A DNA stretch of 5,446 nucleotides, taken from RGIG4608 sp964413365 (lineage in GTDB: Bacteria; Bacillota; Clostridia; Oscillospirales; CAG-272). The stretch covers positions 1 through 5,446 of the forward strand of contig CAYPRM010000050.1 of NCBI GenBank assembly GCA_964413365.1, read 5' to 3'. This document shows, piece by piece, positions 1 through 4,639 of this stretch. The stretch's first letter is position 1. Each line of letters starts with the position of its first letter. The notes under the pieces are model-generated. The model saw only the letters and a list, made by a program, of their open reading frames with translations. It searched no databases and was not told the DNA's origin. A program made the translations under genes and the position numbers.

Positions 1-9
1 ATCAAATCA

Positions 10-15
10 CTCCTT
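10..15 (-). promoter_or_regulatory. Ribosome-binding site of a further gene beyond the left edge
   Basis: AAGGAG on the minus strand overlaps the lysin stop (GCG TAA GGAGTGAT). The minus strand ends in ...TTTGAT at position 1. If the next base is G, an ATG would begin at position 2, 7 nt after AAGGAG, which is ideal spacing. The next gene (a holin or another lysis gene would fit the location) therefore probably starts at the edge. Confidence 0.6.
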
Positions 16-1054
16 ACGCCCATATTATACCGCCGAACAGTTTTCTGCCATCACCCTTAAACTTATAATTTCCGTTTACTTTCAGCGTAGTACTTCCGCC
101 GCCGTCAAGGCTTATCGCAAAGTCAAGGTTTAAATTTTGTGCGGTTTGATTTGCCCTTTCGGCGGAGGTATTCGCTCTGACGGCTATAACGATTTTATTA
201 TCGGCTTTTCTGTAGCCTATAATCGGTCTGTTACAGCTTCTTAAAACATCGCTGAATTTCCCCGTAAAGCCCTCACGCTCAGCCGTTATTTCAGGATATA
301 TACCAAAGCCCGACACCGCAAACCAAACATCCTTTTCCTTTGTTATATCCGACACATATTTCATCTCCACATCATCCTTGCCGTGCACAATAAGCGTTGC
401 CACGGGCTTTTGGTGGGTCGGATTATTACAGATAACTTTGCCACCGTTTACCATAATACCTTGTGGGTACATAATGCCGTTTGCTTGTGCCATAAAGAAC
501 ACGCTGTTCACGAAATTATTATACGGTGTTTGATTTGTGGGTTTTTGAGTTTCCACCGCCCATATTTTGGACGGTGAAACTTCAATTACATGTGTCATTC
601 CTATAATTTTATAATTAAAACTACCATTATCAGCATAAAATCCCGATACGCTCACTTTGTTTCCAAAGTTCTGCCAGCGCGCTCTTTTGGTACGCACATC
701 TACATGAGTAAATGTATTGTATAAGCCAATTCCAAATTTATCTTGCGCAAGATTTTCCGCATACTCTGCCACTTTACGCGGACTAACACCTTTTACTGAA
801 ATATCTGCAGCTGTTCCGTTTATATGTTGAGAATTAGCCACCCCACCTACTTTTTTATTGTAGGTAGCATTTCTGTATGCGCTGTTTATCGTTACAGGTT
901 GCCCGAAATGTGTGCGAATATTTTGCAAAATCTTCACAAGCTCAGTATCAACTAAAATGTAGTCCGAACCGTCTTTGCAAGCAAATTCTTTAACAGTGAA
1001 ATTGCTTGAGAGTTTTTTGTTTCCGTCTTTACTTGTAGAATATTTCTCAATCAT
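14..1054 (-). CDS. Two-domain phage lysin: M15 peptidase plus phosphodiester glycosidase (NAGPA-like)
   Basis: The 346-aa protein has two recognisable domains. Residues about 15-126 are a Peptidase_M15_3-type D-Ala-D-Ala carboxypeptidase/endopeptidase: SAYRNATYNKKVGG, then SQHINGTAAD with His77 and Asp84, then THVDVR with His117, the expected zinc ligands for cutting peptidoglycan stem peptides. Residues about 148-346 match the phosphodiester glycosidase family (PF09992, named after human NAGPA): VNGGKVI, AVSGFGIYPEI, RPIIG (Arg276), the signature LDGGGSTTLKVNG (Asp317-Thr322) and the terminal GDGRKLFGG (Arg337). That family removes sugars linked through phosphodiesters. No signal peptide or membrane helix is seen, so export would need a holin or delivery by the virion. 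Start ATG 1054 is chosen because GGGG lies 7 nt before it and the previous stop is 2 nt away; an ATG at 1093 would overlap that gene. Lysin role is well supported; the substrate of the second domain is inference. Confidence 0.85.
   Translation of the reverse strand: MIEKYSTSKDGNKKLSSNFTVKEFACKDGSDYILVDTELVKILQNIRTHFGQPVTINSAYRNATYNKKVGGVANSQHINGTAADISVKGVSPRKVAEYAENLAQDKFGIGLYNTFTHVDVRTKRARWQNFGNKVSVSGFYADNGSFNYKIIGMTHVIEVSPSKIWAVETQKPTNQTPYNNFVNSVFFMAQANGIMYPQGIMVNGGKVICNNPTHQKPVATLIVHGKDDVEMKYVSDITKEKDVWFAVSGFGIYPEITAEREGFTGKFSDVLRSCNRPIIGYRKADNKIVIAVRANTSAERANQTAQNLNLDFAISLDGGGSTTLKVNGNYKFKGDGRKLFGGIIWA
89..106 (-). other. NAGPA-family signature DGGGST
   Basis: Residues 317-322 form the Asp-Gly-Gly-Gly-Ser-Thr signature typical of phosphodiester glycosidase domains (usually xLDGGGSTT). 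It is preceded by a helix-like SAERANQTAQNLNLDFAIS and followed by the KVNGNY strand, as expected for the family. Confidence 0.8.
803..832 (-). other. M15 peptidase zinc motif SxHxxGxAxD
   Basis: Residues 75-84, SQHINGTAAD, contain two zinc ligands (His77, Asp84). The third, His117 in THVDVR, is encoded at 704-706. All three are intact, so an active peptidase is expected. Confidence 0.85.
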
Positions 1055-1056
1055 AC

Positions 1057-1344
1057 TCACACCCCATTTTCGTCCACAATGTCGTCTTCCCAATCTGCAA
1101 ACAATTCTTCTTTTGCCGCGTTATACACCTGTGTGTATATGTGTTTTGTTTTGTCAATATTGCAACGAATGTTTTTTACTTCAAGCGCATTGTTGCGAAC
1201 AACATCATCTCTAGTCTGTTGTACACTTATTTCGGCTTGCACCGTGCCGTACTTGTTTACAAATAAATTTGTAATCTGTGCATAAGCTGTAGGGATAGTA
1301 ATTCCCAATTCTTTAACTTCATAATTTGTAGTTTTTAAACCCAT
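1057..1344 (-). CDS. Conserved small phage protein between fibre and lysin
   Basis: This 95-aa protein begins MGLKTTNYEVKELGITIPTA and ends in an acidic stretch, EELFADWEDDIVDENGV. A central QAEISVQQTRDDVVRN is followed by a Lys-rich IDKTKHIYTQVYNAAK. It has alternating beta strands in its first half and a helix near the end, and no membrane segment, so it is not a typical holin. I recall similar unnamed proteins of about 100 residues (GITxPxAYAxI ... FADWEDDIV) immediately after tail fibres in clostridial phages, so a fibre-assembly or tail-tip role is possible but unproven. Start ATG 1344 has a near-perfect AGGAGGA. Its last codons (AAT GGG GTG TGA) supply the ribosome-binding site of the lysin gene 2 nt downstream. 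Confidence 0.82.
   Translation of the reverse strand: MGLKTTNYEVKELGITIPTAYAQITNLFVNKYGTVQAEISVQQTRDDVVRNNALEVKNIRCNIDKTKHIYTQVYNAAKEELFADWEDDIVDENGV
1062..1065 (-). promoter_or_regulatory. Ribosome-binding site of the lysin gene
   Basis: GGGG within AATGGGGTGTGAGT, 7 nt before the ATG at 1054 and inside the last codons of the upstream gene. It is weaker than the other sites in the operon but decides the start. Confidence 0.6.
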
Positions 1345-1351
1345 AATAAAT

Positions 1352-1358
1352 TCCTCCT
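1352..1358 (-). promoter_or_regulatory. Ribosome-binding site of the 95-aa gene
   Basis: AGGAGGA on the minus strand, 7 nt before the ATG at 1344 and inside the 19-nt gap after the fibre stop. It is the strongest Shine-Dalgarno sequence in the window, suggesting high expression of this small protein. Confidence 0.88.
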
Positions 1359-1363
1359 GTTAA

Positions 1364-3391
1364 TTAATCAATTTCTGCTATCTCGCTGTCATCGCTACCA
1401 GGGCGCGGCGCCTCTTTGCCGTCAAACAATGTTGCTGATAAAACGCCACCGTCGCTTACTGTTATTTTATATCTCGCGGTGCTTCCTGTGGTGCTCGATT
1501 TGAGAATAATTGCATCGGTTGCTATTGAACCATCTTTAAGTACTTCCAACGCATTTGAACGATTATTCGCGTCTGAACCGTTGCCGATTATAAAACTTGC
1601 ATTAGAATTGTCTTTATTGTATTGTCCTGCCACAAATTGGTTTTCTTCTTGAGCAACAGTATCGCGTCCGCAAGCAAATGAATTATCTCTATTTGCTTCG
1701 TTACAATAACCAACTGCAAATGACCTTGTGCCTGTTGCCTTATTTGATGAACCAAACGCAGTGCTCAAAGAACCACTTGCTTCGTTCCAGCCGCCCATTG
1801 CAACGCTCGACCACGCGGCTTTATTTTCTGTACCAGACGTAAGTGAGTTTTCGCCATAAGACATATTACCATTACCGAAAGTAACCGAGTTTTCGCCTAA
1901 CGCTTTGTTATTGTTACCAAATGCAACTGCATTTTTCATATATTCTTCATATGTAATACCCCATTCAGGGTGCTCTAAAAAGAACGCAAAAGTAGCAGTT
2001 TTCGGAAACGGTTTGTCTACTCGTATTTCCCAAGTGGAAGGTGCAGGATTTGATATGATTTCCTCAATTACAGCCGCATTACATACAGTGTTTGGTGTTT
2101 CAACATCTTTATATGATATCACTTCTCCTGCTTTTAAATCGACCCAATAGTAACAAGCAATTTTAAATGTCAATCCGTCATCTGACACATCATATATATT
2201 AAATACTCCGCAACCTGCATAACAGTTGTCGCCAAACGTATAACATTTCCGCGCCATTATGCGCGACTCTGCCTCTGTATCATCTCCGTCGTTGCGCCAA
2301 ACTTTTTGATATCCCGAGCGGTCGGAATGTAACACTCTGTTTATCTCATTCATAGCCATGTTGTTGGATGTAATTGTTCTTTCAGCTATTTTATCTCCTG
2401 ATACGGCACCGTCAACTAGTTTATTTGTTGTTACGGCACCAAAAGATATTTTATCTGCTGTTACGGCACCGTCTTCTATTCTGCTCGTTGAAACTGTTCG
2501 CAACTCGTTTGTGTCTGTTGTATACGTTGCGGTTATTTTTTCGCCCTCTGTCGTAATCATCGTACACTGTGGGCTTTTATTTTTTACAGGTTCAAGCATT
2601 TTACCTGTGGCTGTGTCGAACATGTAGTAAGTTGCGTTAAACTTGCCGATATCTTCATATTTATATTTTCTAGATATATTACTAAAATACAGATGTGGTT
2701 TAAAAATCCTGTTTTTAAATGTTGTTCCCGAGTCAATCATTATCCAAATGGCCGCACTCGAAAAATCTTCAGGTATTGTAATAAGTGACCGGGAGTTTAT
2801 ACGGGTATTTGAACCATCCTGTTTAGTAATTCTAATTTGCGCCCAACTTGTTGGTCTAATAATACTCGTACCGTCAAAATAATATGTTTCTCCAGGTACC
2901 AATATTTTATCAAAAACTGAATTTGAAATAACCAATGGTATTTGAATTTCGTTTGTTGCCGTTCCGTTTACGGTAATAGTACCGTCGTCATTCGTTGCAA
3001 ACGTTACACCTTCTATTTTAAGAAAACCGTCATTTGAGAACGCATATGGCATTGGTATTAAATTTGCTCCTACCACGATTAATTCGCCCGTTGTTTTTTC
3101 TCCCACGTTCACGCTACAATCAATAGGAATTTCATACGGTGGCGCGTTGTCAATATTTATTACCGAGCCTGTTTTTGTTGCAGTAACTGAATTGGCAAAC
3201 ATTCCTGTCGATTTGTTTTCAAATTCTTTTTGTTCAGCGCCGACTGCTTCAACTTGTTGTGCTATGTAGTCAAGATGTGTCGTTAAATTAGTAATGTCCT
3301 CAGCAATTTCGTCAAATGCTTCATTTACTGGCTCAGCGCTTACATTATCCACACCGTCTTTTTTATCCGTCCAATATTTATTACTCATCAT
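1364..3391 (-). CDS. Modular phage tail fibre / receptor-binding protein with YadA-head-like repeats
   Basis: This 675-aa fibre probably assembles as a trimer at the tail tip and binds the host surface. Visible modules in order: residues 5-57, a docking segment (YWTDKKDGVDNVSAEPVNEA) followed by a polar helix likely to be coiled coil; 65-108, beta linker; 109-240, a beta-sandwich-like module starting NLIPMPYAF with NDDGTITVNGTAT, a pattern I know from many clostridial prophage fibres; 270-300, TTEGEKITATYTTDTNEL; 306-345, four 10-residue repeats; 356-485, a region with five cysteines (383, 390, 394, 413, 437); 488-617, 14-residue YadA-head-like repeats; then RSNALEVLKDGSI, a common fibre junction, and an acidic end. 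No intramolecular chaperone or peptidase is seen at the C-terminus. AAAGGGGTGAT precedes two adjacent ATGs (3391, 3388); either may be used. Fibre identity is strong; receptor is unknown. Confidence 0.88.
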   Translation of the reverse strand: MMSNKYWTDKKDGVDNVSAEPVNEAFDEIAEDITNLTTHLDYIAQQVEAVGAEQKEFENKSTGMFANSVTATKTGSVINIDNAPPYEIPIDCSVNVGEKTTGELIVVGANLIPMPYAFSNDGFLKIEGVTFATNDDGTITVNGTATNEIQIPLVISNSVFDKILVPGETYYFDGTSIIRPTSWAQIRITKQDGSNTRINSRSLITIPEDFSSAAIWIMIDSGTTFKNRIFKPHLYFSNISRKYKYEDIGKFNATYYMFDTATGKMLEPVKNKSPQCTMITTEGEKITATYTTDTNELRTVSTSRIEDGAVTADKISFGAVTTNKLVDGAVSGDKIAERTITSNNMAMNEINRVLHSDRSGYQKVWRNDGDDTEAESRIMARKCYTFGDNCYAGCGVFNIYDVSDDGLTFKIACYYWVDLKAGEVISYKDVETPNTVCNAAVIEEIISNPAPSTWEIRVDKPFPKTATFAFFLEHPEWGITYEEYMKNAVAFGNNNKALGENSVTFGNGNMSYGENSLTSGTENKAAWSSVAMGGWNEASGSLSTAFGSSNKATGTRSFAVGYCNEANRDNSFACGRDTVAQEENQFVAGQYNKDNSNASFIIGNGSDANNRSNALEVLKDGSIATDAIILKSSTTGSTARYKITVSDGGVLSATLFDGKEAPRPGSDDSEIAEID
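1541..1930 (-). repeat. YadA-head-like 14-residue repeat array in the fibre
   Basis: Residues 488-617 carry anchor glycines at 492, 506, 520, 533, 547, 561, 575, 589 and 603: steps of 14 residues with a single 13-residue step (520 to 533). Units follow S(V/F)AxGxxNxAxGxxS, the pattern of trimeric autotransporter head repeats, where each turn adds to a left-handed beta-roll. Typical units are SVTFGNGNMSYGEN and FAVGYCNEANRDNS. No autotransporter anchor or signal peptide accompanies it, so here it belongs to a phage fibre. Confidence 0.85.
2357..2476 (-). repeat. Four tandem 10-residue (30-nt) repeats in the fibre stalk
   Basis: Residues 306-345 read EDGAVTADKI / SFGAVTTNKL / VDGAVSGDKI / AERTITSNNM. 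The first three share GAVxxxK(I/L); the fourth is degenerate. At DNA level a 'tacggcacc' block recurs every 30 nt on the plus strand. Such GAVTxxKI repeats are common in phage fibre stalks and probably make a rod-like trimeric segment. Confidence 0.85.
2672..3067 (-). other. Beta-sandwich-like module of the fibre (residues 109-240)
   Basis: This segment begins ANLIPMPYAFSNDGFLKIEG and contains NDDGTITVNGTAT, PGETYYFDGTS and WAQIRITKQDGSNTRI, ending IFKPHLYFSN. The pattern recurs in clostridial phage fibres and reads like a jelly-roll, carbohydrate-binding type fold. The fold assignment is inferred from strand pattern, not from a structure. Confidence 0.6.
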
Positions 3392-3395
3392 ATAT

Positions 3396-3404
3396 CACCC
3401 CTTT
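3396..3404 (-). promoter_or_regulatory. Ribosome-binding site of the fibre gene
   Basis: AAAGGGGTG, extended to GTGAT, matches the 16S anti-Shine-Dalgarno complement AAGGAGGTGAT with one mismatch. It sits in the 15-nt gap after the upstream stop, 4 nt from the first ATG (3391) and 7 nt from the second (3388). Confidence 0.8.
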
Positions 3405-3406
3405 AA

Positions 3407-3904
3407 TTACACTTCATTTTTAATTAGCATATAATTGTCTCGTTTTTGGCATATATTGAATTGTAGTTCGAGCTTCGTTGGTATATAAATGTGTCGACTT
3501 ACAAAATCAATTAATTCATATTTCATGTAAAAATCATATGTTGTGCTCGCTGACAAATTATCAAGGGTTAATGCCCAAAAATAATACTCAGGGCTTCTGT
3601 CTTTCGAACATACTTCATTATATATTTCTTCACCAGTTGTTCTGTTGCGCACGGACAAATATTCGATTGAATAGTTGTCTTGAACGCCTGAACTGATACG
3701 TTTGAAATATAAATAAAATAATAATTTACCGTTTAGTAAAGGTGTAAATGAAGCAATTTTTTGATATTCAGTTGTCGGAGTACTTTCAGAAATACTCACT
3801 GATGCGTTTGTACTGTATAAAAACTCTGGGTTATCATCTCCATTAGCGGTACCCATATATTTTTTTACTACATCATATTCTCTAACGCCTGTCCATATAC
3901 TCAA
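3407..3904 (-). CDS. Hypothetical phage protein upstream of the fibre, TTG start
   Basis: I do not recognise this 165-aa protein. It starts at TTG 3904, which forms a TTGA overlap with the upstream stop. AAGGTGG lies 10 nt before it, and the frame has no ATG before a stop at 3938-3940; the next internal Met (residue 17) has no ribosome-binding site. The sequence is rich in Ser, Thr, Tyr and Phe with alternating beta-strand patterns (LLNGKLLFYLYFKRI, then YYFWALTLDNLSASTTYDFY), suggesting a single beta-sandwich. There is no signal peptide and no clear membrane helix, although residues 58-68 are hydrophobic. It is placed between a small fibre-like protein and the main fibre, 15 nt before the latter, so a tail-tip accessory or carbohydrate-binding part is plausible. 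That role is inference from position. Confidence 0.75.
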   Translation of the reverse strand: MSIWTGVREYDVVKKYMGTANGDDNPEFLYSTNASVSISESTPTTEYQKIASFTPLLNGKLLFYLYFKRISSGVQDNYSIEYLSVRNRTTGEEIYNEVCSKDRSPEYYFWALTLDNLSASTTYDFYMKYELIDFVSRHIYIPTKLELQFNICQKRDNYMLIKNEV

Positions 3905-4161
3905 CTTATTGTAACCACCTTCCCGTTTGAATTGAATTTATACGTGCATGTTATTGTTTTTTCGCCTACAAATTTTTCGGTTATTGTGCCATCGTCGTTA
4001 AATATTGTTGTAAGAGTTTGTCCTAAGCTATTCGTTTCAACGATTGTTCCGTCTGTCTTGTAGGTGGTTGTTCTTGTCTCGAACCCTTGAATTGCCATTA
4101 AATTTTCACGGTTTATTGGCGTTCCGTCTCTTGCACTCGTCTTGTCAATAAATTCTACCAT
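3901..4161 (-). CDS. Small tail-module protein with fibre-type N-terminus and 20-residue beta repeats
   Basis: This 86-aa protein starts at ATG 4161, not at the upstream ATG 4221, which would overlap the previous gene by 56 nt. GAGGAG lies 7 nt before the chosen ATG and the upstream stop is 4 nt away. Residues 3-27 (EFIDKTS...GTPINRENLMAIQGF) resemble the short N-terminal docking segment of many phage tail fibres (FxDK...GTPxNxxxLNxxExG). Residues 31-86 are about three 20-residue units, each with a DGTI- or NGK-type turn between beta strands. No catalytic motif, membrane segment or signal peptide is present. It could be a minimal fibre, a tail-tip decoration or a fibre-assembly factor; none is proven. 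The last base triplet overlaps the TTG start of the next gene. Confidence 0.8.
   Translation of the reverse strand: MVEFIDKTSARDGTPINRENLMAIQGFETRTTTYKTDGTIVETNSLGQTLTTIFNDDGTITEKFVGEKTITCTYKFNSNGKVVTIS
3904..4071 (-). repeat. About three 20-residue DGT beta-hairpin repeats
   Basis: Residues 31-50 (TTTYKTDGTIVETNSLGQTL) and 51-70 (TTIFNDDGTITEKFVGEKTI) align with no gaps as TTxaxxDGTIxE. Residues 71-86 (TCTYKFNSNGKVVTIS) are a degenerate third copy with the turn shifted by two residues. The similarity is at protein level; the DNA has diverged. Confidence 0.75.
3915..3921 (-). promoter_or_regulatory. Ribosome-binding site supporting the TTG start at 3904
   Basis: AAGGTGG on the minus strand, one mismatch from AAGGAGG, 10 nt before the TTG. 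With the TTGA stop/start overlap it supports translational coupling. Confidence 0.6.
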
Positions 4162-4165
4162 ATTA

Positions 4166-4639
4166 TCACTCCTCGCCACATGTGAACGTTCCACATTGTC
4201 TATAATTGCTTTTAACGTCATTAATCATAACGTCTAAGTCAACCAATATTTTTTCCAAAGCGTTTAAATCGTCGTAGTGAAATGAAATTAAAGGTGTTTC
4301 AGGCGTATCTGAAAATGTGAAGAACGCTTTTCTGAGCACATTCTCATTGTCGATTATTCTTTGGTAATCTGCATTAGAGAATATATCCTCAACTGTCCAA
4401 TCTGTTTTGTGTGTAATGTTTGTATTCCAATACCCCATTGGGTTTATGAGATTTTTAAATTCTTCTTGTTTTTGCTCTATCCTATTAAGCGTGTTGCATG
4501 TCATCATTCCGCGCTCCAGTGTTTCTCTTTGCTCGTTCGTAAGCTGTTGAAATTTCTTAACAAGGTTATCGCGTATGGATATTGCGTTATCGATATCATC
4601 TTGTGTCCTATCAACTATCATATTCAAATTACTTATCAC
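4166..4639 (-). CDS. Conserved phage tail-module protein with CX4C C-terminus, GTG start
   Basis: This 157-aa protein has no assigned function. The first 65 residues are strongly helical and polar, beginning MISNLNMIVDRTQDDIDNAI and running into LERGMMTCNTLNRIEQKQEE. The middle holds GYWNTNITHKTDWTVEDIF, then a helical ALEKILVDLDVMINDVKSNY, ending in CGTFTCGEE with Cys149 and Cys154. I recall this pattern (DRTQxDVDxA ... LNRIExKQ ... YRxCGxFxCGE) in unnamed proteins or fibre N-termini of gut clostridial phages. The start is GTG at 4639: it forms a GTGA overlap with the upstream stop and sits 10 nt after AAGAGGT. The in-frame ATG at 4621 has no comparable ribosome-binding site. Context suggests a baseplate or fibre-adaptor component. 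The gene is certain; the function is not. Confidence 0.85.
   Translation of the reverse strand: MISNLNMIVDRTQDDIDNAISIRDNLVKKFQQLTNEQRETLERGMMTCNTLNRIEQKQEEFKNLINPMGYWNTNITHKTDWTVEDIFSNADYQRIIDNENVLRKAFFTFSDTPETPLISFHYDDLNALEKILVDLDVMINDVKSNYRQCGTFTCGEE
4169..4174 (-). promoter_or_regulatory. Ribosome-binding site for the 86-aa gene
   Basis: GAGGAG on the minus strand, 7 nt before the ATG at 4161 and within the last codons of the upstream gene (GGC GAG GAG TGA). It fixes the start at 4161. Confidence 0.85.

Noticed and set aside
1057..1093. Longer lysin starting at ATG 1093
   Set aside because: It would add 13 residues (MGRRHCGRKWGVS) overlapping the upstream gene, whereas ATG 1054 has a GGGG site 7 nt before it and lies 2 nt after the upstream stop.
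1402..1412. GC-rich inverted repeat GGCGC/GCGCC near the fibre 3' end, possible terminator
   Set aside because: The loop would be one base, there is no T-run after it on the minus strand, and it lies inside codons for the acidic fibre tail.
2358..2627. Plus-strand open frame of 89 codons with a repeated TAP-like pattern
   Set aside because: It is the antisense shadow of the 30-nt repeats in the fibre gene; the repetition comes from the coding strand, and no ribosome-binding site or neighbour supports it.
1364..3391. Fibre gene as a bacterial trimeric autotransporter adhesin
   Set aside because: There is no signal peptide or C-terminal membrane anchor, the context is a phage tail operon, and the codon use and ribosome-binding sites suggest a Gram-positive host.
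4162..4221. Longer form of the 86-aa protein starting at ATG 4221
   Set aside because: It overlaps the previous gene by 56 nt; the GAGGAG site and the FxDK-type N-terminus both place the start at 4161.
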